DNA of 64,000 nt from Adiantum capillus-veneris (Eukaryota > Streptophyta > Polypodiopsida > Polypodiales > Pteridaceae): assembly GCA_014529385.2 (NCBI GenBank), contig CM043944.1:49521768-49585767 (forward strand). The letters run 5' to 3'. Under the pieces are notes generated by a model. The model had not been told where the DNA came from, searched no databases, and saw only the letters and a list, made by a program, of their open reading frames with translations. Both the position numbers and the translations under genes were made by a program. Position 1 is the first letter of the stretch. Each line of letters begins with the position of its first letter. Shown here piece by piece: positions 36,105-46,735 of this stretch.

Positions 36105-36360
36105 ATGGGTGAGCACTCCACCCTACTTGCATGAGGCACGACCAATCCTGCATAACCACTTTAGAACATAACATGGCTGCAAAAATTTCGGCAGCATTAC
36201 CCAATCCAAAAAAAAAACCATAAGCCACACCGGATGGGTGAGCACTCCACCCTACTTGCATGAGGCACGACCAATCCTGCATAACCACTTTAGAACATAA
36301 CATGGCTGCAAAAATTTCGGCAGCATTACCCAATCCAAAAAAAAAACCATAAGCCACACC
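36105..36360. repeat. 129-bp tandem duplication in LTR X copy C
   Basis: ATGGGTGAGCACTCCACCC begins at 36105 and at 36234. The two units look identical or nearly so. Copy B has a single unit here (about 28885-29010). Confidence 0.95.
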
Positions 36361-38005
36361 ATAAAATATCTACCATAATCCATGAGGGAATCTCAGCCCT
36401 TAGCCATAAATCATAATCACACTGAACCAACTCCTACACTTGGAATTTGACCCATCTCCTGCAATCAATCAGAGTTTACATACATGTGACCCTTAAAGTG
36501 TGACTCTTTCATGCATAAAACGAGTCTGACCAGTGACTAATCATGATATAAAAATCCAATTTTTTACAACATCCAACCATGAAAAGTTTATGCATCACAT
36601 CTGCACTTCACCACTCTAGCACATAGAGCTAGTTTTGACCTAGAATGGTGGAAAGCAGACATAACTATGCATATGAGGCATCCACATCAATCCATGAGTT
36701 CCCATACATCATATGATAACATTCCAACACCATAACCATGATGTAAAACAACCCCGACCTTTAGGTCAACCATAAACCATAACTTCACACATATGCAAAA
36801 ACAACTTTTTGACATTTTCGGGAGCATGCAAAAAAAGTGTTTGACCTCAAACCAATGCATCAAGTTCAGCTCCATAACATAGACTATCACTCCATCACGT
36901 CACTATGACCATATGGTACTCACACAACAAACGGTAACCCCAAAAGAAAGTCACTTTATTCATATCTGCCTATGCGGTTCGGGATGTTTAACCATATACT
37001 CCCACACAAGTTTATGGCCATCTAATAATTGAAATTAACTCACCAAAACAAACCATAAAACATATCAAAACAGCTCGGTTAACTCACGACGTCATATGGT
37101 ATCCCCTTGATAGCACTCCTACGCGTGTAGGTAAAACTGATAATAGAGTGATTAATAACTCGCATTCCCAAAGTGATAACGGAGATCTAAATTCGTTTAT
37201 CATCAAGTTTCATCAAGATTTTCAATTAGTTAAGTGGGTTTTCCCATCCGGTGAATCTATATAGTGGTTCTCCAAGGAGCCTGGAGTCAAAATATTTGGT
37301 TTAGTGGGCAGCAAACTGTTTTTTGACCATATCTCTTAGCTCGTGCGTGTTTTTCACATGACACCAAAGAGAGAAAATGTTCTAAATGATGTGTTTTACC
37401 ACTAGTATGAAGGGTTCGTTATGATTCGTAACGGTTCGTGATTTATGACCAAAACAGTGTTCCCACCATCTCTTTGACGTGAAACAAAAAGTGCTTTTTA
37501 TGCACGTGCGTGACCATAAACACATCATGTGCATAAATCAACGTGTAAAACATGATGAAACAATCATGAGGCAACCTCATATATGTACTTGATTAATCCA
37601 TACATGCATTCGTATACGAAAAAAACAATCACCAAGAGGGTGACTACATAGAAAAACAATATAGAGAGAAAGATGATGACTATGGAGTTTATGGTTTCTC
37701 ATTGTGCTTTAGAATCGATTAGGGATTGTTGAAAGGCTTCTTGCTTTGCCGCAAGAGAGCTGCGTAGACATATCTGCCACAAAAAGCTTCGGAGAGCGCG
37801 TACACCACGAAACGAAAGAGAAGATAATAAGCAAGTAGAGAGAGAGTATCCTTCTTCTTCTTCTTCACGAGAGAGAAGAGCTTATGGAGATGGTGATGAA
37901 GAGCTTGCACCACGTCGTATAATAGATAAGTAATTTTGACGTCAAGGCAAGAGAGCTTCCACGTCTGAGAGTGTATCTATGTATTCAAGTGAAAGAAGAG
38001 AGGTC

Positions 38006-38013
38006 TTTATATA
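38006..38013 (-). promoter_or_regulatory. TATA box of LTR X copy C
   Basis: The minus strand reads TATATAAA, at the same offset from the LTR start as in copy B. Confidence 0.65.
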
Positions 38014-38119
38014 GCTCTCAAAGCCAAAAGCACTAGCTAAGAATAGAGTGAGCAAGGAGAGACAAGTTAGCGCACGCTCACGGCTTATAGTATTTTTTTA
38101 TTTTTATTTTTTTGTGGAC

Positions 38120-38476
38120 ACGGATTTCAATGCGCGATTTAGAGACTTTAAGAAGAAGCTTGCCTTCCAAGAAAAAAGCTCTAAACTAAACTCCTCCTCT
38201 CTTTTGTAAAAAGACTCTTTCTTTCCTAAAAACAAGCCTTTGCTTTTTGGTGGTCAACTCTCCCACTTACCATTCAATTTTTATAGCAAATTGATCATCC
38301 AAGTAGTATCTGGCCAACTAATGGAAACCGTAGCTAGACTATGGCACCCTGTAATATCCGGACATAATTATGACTTTCCCGAACTGTCAATCGAGCATTT
38401 TAAAGTTCGACGAAAATAGATATTGAAAGTTATTTTGCTTATTTTTAGAAGAGACCCAAAAATTGGGGATCTTACA
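38120..38476 (-). repeat. LTR family Y, copy 2 (internally deleted)
   Basis: Starts on the minus strand at 38476 with TGTAAGATCCCCAATTTTTG. It keeps the GTCATAATTATGTCC block after only about 100 bp, whereas copy 1 has about 600 bp between these landmarks. LTR X copy C abuts its far end at GAAATCC. Confidence 0.65.
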
Positions 38477-38479
38477 GTT

Positions 38480-38712
38480 TCTATCGTTTAATCTTGTTTG
38501 AGAAAGTGTATTAGTGTGTTTCCATTGCCAATTTTGTGTCCATTGTAAGAGAGTATTGTGGTGAGAGGTCTCCCACACCCTAAGACAGTGTGTGTGTGTT
38601 GGCAATGTTTAGCATTCAATAAGCATTGAGTAGTTTTGTACAAGCTCTACAATAGCATCATAATGAACCATCTCCATTTGCAAGTCATAAACAAGGTATT
38701 ACGCAAGCTCCA

Positions 38713-38766
<54 letters not shown>

Positions 38767-38880
38767 CTTTGCTCTAGCTCTCTCTCCTCCATTTGGTGTG
38801 AGATTGCTTGTGCGTGTTTGTGGCACATCTTCTTGGTTGTGTCAAAATCTCTCTTGCGTCCTAGTTTACATCCCATAACT
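38480..38880 (+). repeat. LTR family Z, 3' fragment
   Basis: Aligns with the U5 side of LTR Z copy 2 (about 61340-61672). Shared text: CCATTGTAAGAG, CACCCTAAGACA, the CT array and TTGCGTCCTAGTT. The upstream part of the LTR is absent. Confidence 0.7.
38716..38762. repeat. (CT)n microsatellite, 47 bp
   Basis: Perfect array. It sits at the same place as the CT array of LTR Z copy 2 (61493-61556), so it is part of the LTR. Confidence 0.96.
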
Positions 38881-38924
38881 AGAATATTTCCTGCAAAGGC
38901 CGTTTCCTTCTAGGGAGAGAGATA

Positions 38925-39842
38925 GATAGATAGATAGATTTAATTATCATCCAGGAAGGTCATATATGAACCATGGGACCAAAACAAAACATTACATCGA
39001 TTCTTTAAGGTGAAGGCATTAGATACATATCAGTTAGGGACTGAGGGTCCATCAAGGGATAGAAGGAAGAAGAGAAAGAACAAGAAACAAAATCTAAGGG
39101 GGGTCAGGTGAAGGGGGAGTTGGCTTGGGAGTTCGAAACTCTTGGATGATGGCGGTAGACTGCCCATTTACTTTGTTTACGAGCTTCATGCATCTTCTTG
39201 AGCTCGCTTGCTTTAAGCTTGAGTTGATTTGTGGTCAGTTCCTAGTCGATCCAAAGCTTTGTCCCCTTGAGGCGGTAGGATTGCCGTAGTAGGCTCGTCC
39301 GTTCTTCTTTGTTCTTGAAAGTGAGGATGCATTGACCAAGGGGCACACATCTATGCGTGTCGTTGATCCATGAGACAATATCGGGCTTGATGTGAATTGG
39401 TTGAAGAATGTCATAGAGCTTGGTGATAGCTTCTTCAAGTGTGTCCTCCTCAGTGCACCATGGTGGAGAGAGCCCTCCAATGCTGATCTTGAGAGCAAGG
39501 GATTCTTACAACCTACATTCTTGTAAGGCTGCTTGTATTCAATTGTCGATCTTCTTATGTGTGGCCTCATGAGCTTCTTTCTGAGATGCCTTGCCAATCT
39601 CATTGAGAGAAGCTTCGACTTCATGTGTCTTTGCTAGCAGATTGTTGTTCTCCTTTGCTTTCATCTCCTCAAGCTTACTCAAGCATTGTTTGAGTTCAAC
39701 ATTCTCCAAAATAAGCTCTTGTATCTTAACCTCTAGGGCCGTGATTCTTGCGTCTTGGCAGCTACCACCCTCGAGGACTGCCCCTTGCCCTAAGCGGAGA
39801 CTGTGTAGAGGTGTTGGGGTTCTACGCAGGCAAAACGAAGGC

Positions 39843-39844
<2 letters not shown>
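38925..39844 (-). mobile_element. ORF1-only LINE-like unit, copy 1
   Basis: This unit is homologous to 43165-44621 in the ORF and in its 3' flank (TTATCATCCA...GGTCATATATGA, ATACATATCAGTTA, GAGGGTCCATCAAGGG). On the minus strand it begins near a GA array (39845), encodes the ORF1-like protein, and ends in a TCTA/CT simple-sequence tail (38915-38940). A simple-repeat 3' tail is typical of some LINEs and their dependants. No reverse transcriptase or endonuclease lies beside it. The element class is my inference. Confidence 0.5.
39085..39763 (-). pseudogene. Coiled-coil ORF1p-like protein, copy 1
   Basis: One minus-strand frame runs from about 39763 to 39085, with stops only after KKIDN, CRL and LWID. 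The N-terminal part is a heptad-rich coiled coil (DARITALEVKIQELILENVE, SKLEEMKAKENNNLLAKTHE). It passes into ALKISIGGLSPPW and EEAITKLYDILQPIHIKPDI, then CILTFKNKEERTSLLRQSYR with LKGTKLW, then LTTNQLKLKASELKKMHEAR and KWAVYR. The order coiled coil, RRM-like domain, C-terminal domain is that of L1-type ORF1 RNA chaperones. No CCHC knuckle is seen, unlike most plant L1 ORF1 proteins. Function is inferred from layout only. Confidence 0.6.
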
Positions 39845-39894
<50 letters not shown>

Positions 39895-39914
39895 CACGTA
39901 GGCCAAGAATGTGA

Positions 39915-39986
<72 letters not shown>

Positions 39987-39987
39987 T
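39845..39987. repeat. Compound microsatellite (GA)n, (GT)n, (GA)n
   Basis: GA 39845-39891, then AAATACACGTAGGCCAAGAA, GT 39916-39962, GA 39963-39986. The phrase AATACACATAGGCCAAGAA occurs again directly afterwards, so the block is a duplicated GA-plus-flank unit. Confidence 0.95.
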
Positions 39988-40595
39988 AAATACACATAGG
40001 CCAAGAATTTGTGGCCACCCCTTAATAGCTCCTAGGAAGGCACTTTCCTTCTAGAATGACATGACATGGGAAATTAATTTGCAACACGAGTAACACTGTG
40101 TGTGTGTGTGTGTGGAGGGGGGGGGGGGGGGGGGGAGCTAGCAGCTTTGGAAAAATGTGTTAATACGGCTAGATTCACATTAAGGAGGTAGAAGAAACAC
40201 TCCTAAAAGTGTTTTTTCGGGTGGAAGAGTTGCAGAATGCACATTTTCGCCATCCATTTGTTCACATGGAGGGTGGAATAAAAAGTGGCTCTATTTTCTT
40301 CCACCGTGTACTGTGAACAGTGGGTGGCGGAAGAACAAAGAGTGAAAGGAAGCAACATATGCCAATTGCATCAGTAAACCATAGTACAAACCATAGCACA
40401 TAGTTTTGAGAATTTTTGGAGATTTGAAATCTCGCAACTAGAGGTGTTTTGGGAATTTTGGAAATTTTGAAGGGCAGTTTAAGAATTTATGACAAAATAT
40501 TTTGGGTATTTTGTGAATTTTCATAATGTGTAGAAAGGGTTATTTTTCCTTTTTCTAACCTTAAGTGTGAACCATGGGAGGGTGGGTTGTTATTT

Positions 40596-40597
<2 letters not shown>
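39988..40597. other. Spacer with GT and G tracts
   Basis: Holds GT 40096-40114 followed by a G run 40117-40135, then AT-rich text with TTTTGGGAATTTTGG phrases similar to 24250-24400. No gene seen. Confidence 0.6.
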
Positions 40598-40634
<37 letters not shown>

Positions 40635-40638
40635 GGGG
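40598..40638. repeat. Poly-G tract (36 G, then TGGGGG)
   Basis: The longest homopolymer in the window. Its true length may differ because of sequencing error. Confidence 0.9.
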
Positions 40639-40801
40639 GAGTCGGAAGCAAACCAAGCTTTTTCTTCCATGTGCTAGCACTTGATTCAACCAATTGTCGC
40701 CACGCATTGTGAACAAGCATGCTAACGTGCATGTGTATCATTGGCTGCTAGCATGCTGGGAAGTTGTGTCGCTGCCCAATTGTGAACCTTCCCTAAGGAA
40801 T

Positions 40802-40805
<4 letters not shown>

Positions 40806-40858
<53 letters not shown>
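40806..40858. repeat. (GT)n microsatellite, about 53 bp
   Basis: Perfect GT array after TTGTAT. Confidence 0.97.
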
Positions 40859-40860
<2 letters not shown>

Positions 40861-41034
40861 GAGGAGAGCTAGCAGCTCGTCGACAAAATACGTAATCAAG
40901 ATGGACTAACATGGCCCGGATTAGCACTAGAAGGCATTAAAGACTAGCCTCGTTGTTATTGCAAGCCTCGTGGCATGTCAGGGGAAACATTTTTTTGTAG
41001 CGCACTGAGAAGAGCTTAATGGCGAGGTATTGTT

Positions 41035-41036
<2 letters not shown>

Positions 41037-41068
<32 letters not shown>

Positions 41069-41077
41069 GGGGGGGGG
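41037..41077. repeat. (GT)n followed by poly-G
   Basis: GT 41037-41065, then 12 G. Confidence 0.95.
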
Positions 41078-41275
41078 TCAAGGAATGGCGCCAAGGTAGT
41101 TGCAAATACCTACGATGTACATTGACAAGGTCTAGAATGGCCTGGCAAAAAAATCTATACAATTACAAGGGGGGGGGATTCCCCCCCGCCCCTCCCTGCC
41201 ATGTGTCAGCACGACTTCATTCAGCGATGTTCAGACAAGTGCACCCTGCAGTCCAGTGCGCTCAGCGAGACTGTG

Positions 41276-41278
<3 letters not shown>

Positions 41279-41342
<64 letters not shown>
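41279..41342. repeat. (AG)n microsatellite, 64 bp
   Basis: Perfect array. Confidence 0.97.
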
Positions 41343-41343
<1 letters not shown>

Positions 41344-42090
41344 CAGGTGAAACCCGCCGACAGTACTAGTGTTTATAACAACCATTGCATCTTATTTCAA
41401 TAATCTCTTGTTATGCATAATTCTCCTAGAGTAGAAGCCGTTCTCACCAAAAGTCATTTATGACTTAGTGAGTTTGTGTGTGATCGTCAGTAAACTGGTG
41501 CCAAAGATTTATAGAATCTCGCAACCTCTGCCTTTGCCCTCGTGCATGTCATCTCTCTTTGTCTTCCACGTGCTCACATCCTTGTCTTCATCGACTTTTC
41601 TTTTGATGTCAAACAAGGTATCTCATAAGATACCTTCTAATTCAACCCATAAGCAAAATTGGGTGGGCCTACTAGTAGATTGGTTCCTATATATTTTTTG
41701 GATGCTCAAAATCCTATGAGCTTCCGGTATTGGTGAACTGATGACTGTGTGTGCGAGTGGATTTGTCAAACCAAATCATAGGAAACGTCCCTAGTATCAC
41801 GTAGATAAAGGCCCCTTTTCAATAGATGTGCAAATAAAAGGGTTAGTCCAAACTTTAGCAGCCTACGAGATTTGTGTATGTTCTCGCCATACCCAAGCAA
41901 GCTCACTCATGTATGTGAAGAAAAACTAGTTGATAATGTAAAGACAAGGATATGAGTTTATCAACCAAGTTTGAGTAAAGGTCCAAAGTTACCTATAGAA
42001 AAAACCTTTTTTTTATAGGTAGCGGAGAGACAAAAGAAGTTATTTCAATTTTTTGTTAATAACTTTTGTATGTGTGCGTGTGTGTTTGTA
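41343..42090. other. Noncoding spacer
   Basis: No ORF with recognisable content. Confidence 0.4.
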
Positions 42091-42733
42091 TGAGGCTGGC
42101 TCCATCCACACACCTTGCACTCCTTCTCCTTCTTCCTCTTCTCGCACGTATTTTGCATTGCATGACACACTTCAACTACTATCAGACCTATGAGACGTGA
42201 AAGTGTGGAGCACGGTTATGGAGGCACGAGCTTGTGTAGTGGGAGCATTTGCAACAGGAATTATCAATCGTACGATGACTGACACTAGTTTAATGCATAG
42301 TGGAGTTTTGCAGACCGCACAGAGTTGTTTACGAGGTTTACATGCAGGCTCTAGCATGGGTACGCACGCTCGCCTATCCTTAGAGCCAATATGGTTGCAT
42401 GTAGATTGATTGAACGAGCCAGTGGGCATAGGTTGAGAGAGTCTCTCATGTGTTTTCTTATAAATACAAGTAGTTTAACTGGTAGGACCCACTTATCGGC
42501 ATATTCGTCTTGAAGTGGAAGATTGTTGGGGTAAAGGCCTCTGTGCCTTGCCCTGCCGTCCAGGCTATGGGTGCCCGCTCACTAACCATCACCTTATTCT
42601 TGTACATATACCAAGAATAAGGAGCTCCTCATTTTGTGAGGTTGACTCCACCCACACACCTTGCACTCCTTCTCCTTCTCCTTCTCCTTCTTCCCCTTCC
42701 TGCAATGCACCACACGCATTCCGCACTGTACGA
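42091..42733. repeat. Diverged direct repeat about 545 bp apart
   Basis: TGAGGCTGGCTCCATCCACA (42091-42170) recurs as TGAGGTTGACTCCACCCACA (42637-42733). Both run into CACCTTGCACTCCTTCTCCTT and end near a GTACGACAC/GCATGACAC phrase. These could be short LTRs, but no internal retroelement features are visible between them. Confidence 0.45.
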
Positions 42734-42754
42734 CACTCTTTAGTTTGGAGATAA

Positions 42755-42756
<2 letters not shown>

Positions 42757-42809
<53 letters not shown>

Positions 42810-42856
42810 GAAGAAGAAGTTGTAGAGAGAGGAAAACAAAAGAAGAAGAAGTCATC

Positions 42857-42888
<32 letters not shown>

Positions 42889-42922
42889 TGTTGGATTGAA
42901 AAAGAGAGAACGGAGAGTCTAC

Positions 42923-42955
<33 letters not shown>

Positions 42956-43057
42956 CAGCGAGACAGAGGGAGAGAGAGAGAGAGGGAGAGAGCAGCGAGA
43001 CAGAGGGAGAGAGAGAGAAACAAACAGATCATTTGTGTTTGTGTAGCTAGCAATGCT

Positions 43058-43095
<38 letters not shown>

Positions 43096-43164
43096 AACAC
43101 TATTGGTGAATCAAGAGGAGAGAGAGGGACACTCTCACACACGAGAGAGAGAGAGAGAAAGAGA
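42757..43164. repeat. GA-rich low-complexity block
   Basis: A perfect AG array (42757-42806) followed by imperfect GA and GAA arrays. It includes two copies of a unit with GAGCAGCGAGACAGAGGGAG (about 42950-43015). Arg-Glu ORFs here are artefacts. Confidence 0.95.
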
Positions 43165-44619
43165 TTGAATTATCGTCCACGGAGGTCATATATGACCTAT
43201 GGGACCAGAAACAAAACAGTACGAAGGATTCCGTCCGATACATATCAGTTAAGGATTGAGGGTCCATCAAGGGGTGGAAAAAAAGATAAGATGGGATAAA
43301 CAAAAACCTAAGATAGGGTAGGTGTGGAGGAGGGAGCCAATTTGGGAGTTCGGAACTCCTGAGATGGGATGAACAAAAACCTAAGATGGGGTAGGTGAGG
43401 AGGAGGGAGCTGATTTGGGAGTTTGGAACTCCTCGATAAACTACCCACCTCCATGTTGTGCGCGCTTCTCGCATCTTTTGGAGTTCGACCTTCATCTGTT
43501 TGAGTTGGGTGGGTGTAAGATCTTCAGCAAACCAAATTTTTGTGTCCTTGAGAAGCTTCGATTGCTCAAGGAGCTTGACTCGATCCGCTTTGGTCTTGAA
43601 GGTAAGAATTGCATGGTTGGTGCGATGCTGTGAGCAAGAGTGGTGATTGTTGTTGGATCCCATTGTATCATGGAGGTTGTTGTTCGGATGCGAGTGAAGG
43701 ACTCGTGGAACTTGAAGTCCCCCTTTCCTTGCCAATCGCTCGAGAGCCTACCAATGCAAATATTGAGAGCAATGGCATCTTGTCGCTGTCATTCGCGTAG
43801 CGTATACACCACATGATCTTCAACTTTGTGGAAGATGGCATCCTGCACACTTGAGTTTTGACCTTCTCTGTGAGGGCGATTTTTGTCTCCGTATAGAGTT
43901 TGATTTCCTATTGTTCCATCTCTCCCTTGTTGGAGTTCTCCATTATGGTGAGTCGAGACTCGATGGCTACTAGTCTTTCCTTCAAAGCTTCTAGTCTTTC
44001 CTTCAAAGCTTCGTTTTCCTTGCAAAGTCTTTTGACTTTGTTTTGAAGTCGAGCCATGATGTCCACCTTTGGGGGCAAACGTGAGCTTCCCGCGGGATGA
44101 GGCCGGAGTGGCCATGGTAGGCACTCGGACAAGAAAACAGGGCTTATTTTAATTTAAATTAGGGGCTTAGGCTTGAGAATAGACTCTGTGTAGGTCGAGA
44201 GCAGGAATGTGTGTAAAAATTCGACCTTCTTGAGGTTAAGGTCGTAGCAATCTTGAGGTCGCACTGCAGGTCGGCCAGTAAACCAGGTCACGGACCAGAT
44301 CATGCAGGTTGACCTCAAGAATCTCGCAGGGTCGAACCAGTGCGCAGGCCGAACCAAATGCTCGCCCTTCTTGCTGTCGACAGTAGGAAAGTGGCGCTTG
44401 AGGTGCTGAAGTCGGGGTTGGGCCGGCGGGCTGAGAGTTGCCAAAATTTGAGATTGAGGTGCTGAGTCACTGAGTCGGGACTGTCAGCAATAGGTCGAGC
44501 CTGCGCTAGGTTGTGGGGAGGGGCAGCGCTGTGGCTTAACACCTTCCAAGGGCAGCCCCTCGCCCACGGGGATGCTTGGGGTGCTAAGGAAGGGCGACGC
44601 TAGGGTTTCAACAGTAAGC

Positions 44620-44621
<2 letters not shown>
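43165..44621 (-). mobile_element. ORF1-only LINE-like unit, copy 2
   Basis: The second, longer copy. On the minus strand it starts by a GA array (44622-44654), has about 480 bp of leader, then the ORF1-like frame. A 3' region shared with copy 1 follows, and it ends in the CT-rich block at 43140-43164. Inside the 3' region a 75-bp phrase is duplicated (GATGGGATAAACAAAAACCT at about 43290 and a near copy at about 43367). No RT is found nearby. Confidence 0.5.
43410..44132 (-). pseudogene. Coiled-coil ORF1p-like protein, copy 2
   Basis: The minus strand begins MARLQNKVKRLCKENEALKE at about 44056, a clear coiled coil with a duplicated EALKERL unit. A stop follows KGEMEQ; EIKLYTETKIALTEKVKTQ continues, then a frameshift to SVQDAIFHKVEDHVVYTLRE. 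The middle reads ALNICIGRLSSDW, matching ALKISIGGLSPPW in copy 1. After another frameshift comes AILTFKTKADRVKLLEQSKL with LKDTKIWFAEDLTPTQLKQM and W-VVYRG. The RRM-like end and C-terminal domain align well with copy 1. Alternative readings are a plant gene family or the RT-less part of a LINE. Confidence 0.6.

Positions 44622-44654
<33 letters not shown>
44622..44654. repeat. (GA)n microsatellite
   Basis: Perfect array at the 5' edge of the ORF1-like copy 2. Confidence 0.95.
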
Positions 44655-44656
<2 letters not shown>

Positions 44657-46378
44657 TCTCGGTGTTAGTCTCTCAAACCAAGGGGAGGAGGGGGGCGGTT
44701 GATGATTTGCTGACTATTTTTTACAAAAAAAGTTATCTCAAGAAGGAGTGAGGTTCTCAACATACTGAGAGTATGAGAGTTCCCTAGGACTAGACACATG
44801 GCACCAAAACTTTTATTGTGTCAGATGGTCCACAATGTTGGTTCTTCCTCCATACTGAACTGTACAAGCCCTATGATGGAAAGTTGGGATCAGAGATCAT
44901 CAATGATTGAGTAATGGAATCTCTCTATCTGAGCTCTCTCTCTCTCTCTCTCTCTCCCTACGCAAGGCTATGGCGGTTCTGCAGTATGGAAAATCTGAAA
45001 GTCGTGGTGCAAGGTCATGATGCAGTAGGAGCCTATTGTGTGGCGAGAATCCACACTTAGGTGGGGCTTGATCATGGAATAGAGAACATCTACATGATTG
45101 GCCGCTTGCAAGGAACGGTAGAGTCGAGGTCGACCACAACAAAACCACCTGCAAGTGGGCTTGGTGGGTGCGCACCGCCCTGTGGGGAATTTTTTGTTTC
45201 ATCCGTGTTTCCCCTCGGTATCAGCTTCAAGCGCCATAGCCTCCCTTGCATAGATCTTCCTTGTCATATGCTTCTTGGCCATAGACTTGTTCAAACGATT
45301 TCACATTAGAAGCCCCAAGTGGCTCTTTACATTGGCCAAGGGTTGTTCCCACCCGGGATGGGCACCAATGGGGCCAAGCTCAGCGGGGCATGGGAGGGCT
45401 ATGAAAACCCAATAGGGTAGCATGCAATGGTCATGCAAAAAGGAAGAAGTCGGCAATGACAATAGTTGGAAATTTTTGCAAGCGGGTTCAAGCAAGGTCA
45501 CATGCACTAGCATGCAAGGCATGTGAGTAGTAGAGTAAAGAATTTAGCTTCAAACTTGAGTGCGAGAGTTTTGCACCGGCTTTGACCCAAATTAGGGAAG
45601 ACAAAGTGCAAATCGATCGCAGATCTCTCGCTTAGAAACTATCTATGAGCCTAGAACTGAAAACTCGCTCACATCAAGTGATCAATTGAGGATTGGGATT
45701 GACAAGGCAAGGCATGTTGCTCCTAAAGTAGAATTTAACGGTTTTCTTCTTGATTGAAATTTGTTCGATTATCATGACGATAAGGCAAAGACGGCACGAG
45801 CACTTCATGAGGTACACAATTGTTTTTTACTTTGTTAAGGATGTGCTTGATAGCTATGGCATGCAATAGACCGTCTGTGCACTTTAGGCACTCAAAGCAC
45901 AAGCACAACCTGTAACAGTTATAGTAAGCACCAAAATTTTATTGAGTACATTGTTAGCAAAGGCCCAATGATTGGTTGAAGATTAGACCCAAGCACGGCT
46001 TGAGTACAAAATACCTTGGCATAACATGCTCATCAGAGGGTGCATAGCTGCTCGGCATGGCCGACTATTATCACCACTCCTCGAAGCAAGGTACACTTTC
46101 TGAGTGCCAATTTATGATTCTCAATACGGTGTACTATTTGACATGGTCAATTAGCTGTCATTGTTTTGACAAGGTTGAATTAAAATTGCCATGATAGTTG
46201 TATCATGGTAGGAGCATACGTTGGCTATCATGGCACAACAACATGTATGTAAATCAAGGCTTTTTAGTTTGGGCATATTGCATAGCAGCTTCCAAAGTTT
46301 GGAATCAGCTATCAGCATACAAACTTGGGGGACTTTGCAATGTATCTACAGAGTATTTTACTAGGTGTCATTCTTACA
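44655..46378. other. Noncoding spacer
   Basis: Contains a short CT array (44934-44957). Frames of up to 100 codons have no recognisable motif. I see no gene. Confidence 0.4.
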
Positions 46379-46722
46379 CATGCTTGTGATGCATGAAGCT
46401 TTCCATCTTCATTGCATCACCAGGTCACAAGGAACACAAAGATTGTATTGTACCAAGTCTCTCTTGATGGGAAAATCTATAATACAAAAGCCTATTAGAG
46501 GGGTGATCGGCTCCACATAAATCCGGTCCTCAACTATTGTCAAGTTCTCTAAACTCTCTCTCTTGCAAAAGTATTGTTCATGCCAAGTTAATTAAGTATA
46601 ATGGTAATGTTGCTACCGCTAATCAAGTTCACCCTCTATGCTCTCAAAGTAGTCTCATGAAAATGCTCACTCATATTCTCTTAATTCCGCTATTCTCAAG
46701 TTCATAGGCCATTTTTATTACA
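46379..46722 (+). repeat. 5' LTR fragment of Gypsy G2
   Basis: Aligns to the reverse complement of 2180-2532. It starts at about ATGCTTGTGATGCATGAAGC and ends TTACA. The U3 part with the promoter is missing. Confidence 0.9.
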
Positions 46723-46723
46723 T

Positions 46724-46735
46724 CGGTATCAAAGC
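46724..46735 (+). promoter_or_regulatory. Decayed primer-binding site of Gypsy G2
   Basis: CGGTATCAAAGC, 10 of 12 matches to TGGTATCAGAGC, one base after the LTR. Confidence 0.85.

Larger units (their letters stand above)
35130..38119 (-). repeat. LTR family X, copy C
   Basis: Minus-strand copy starting TGTCCAC at 38119. It extends about 430 bp further than copy B and lacks only the last ~150 bp seen in copy A. It has gained a GA array (35259-35328) and a 129-bp tandem duplication. Confidence 0.82.

Noticed and set aside
41160-41190. G-run/C-run hairpin as a terminator
   Set aside because: GGGGGGGGATTCCCCCCC can fold, but it has no gene before it and bacterial terminators do not apply in this genome.
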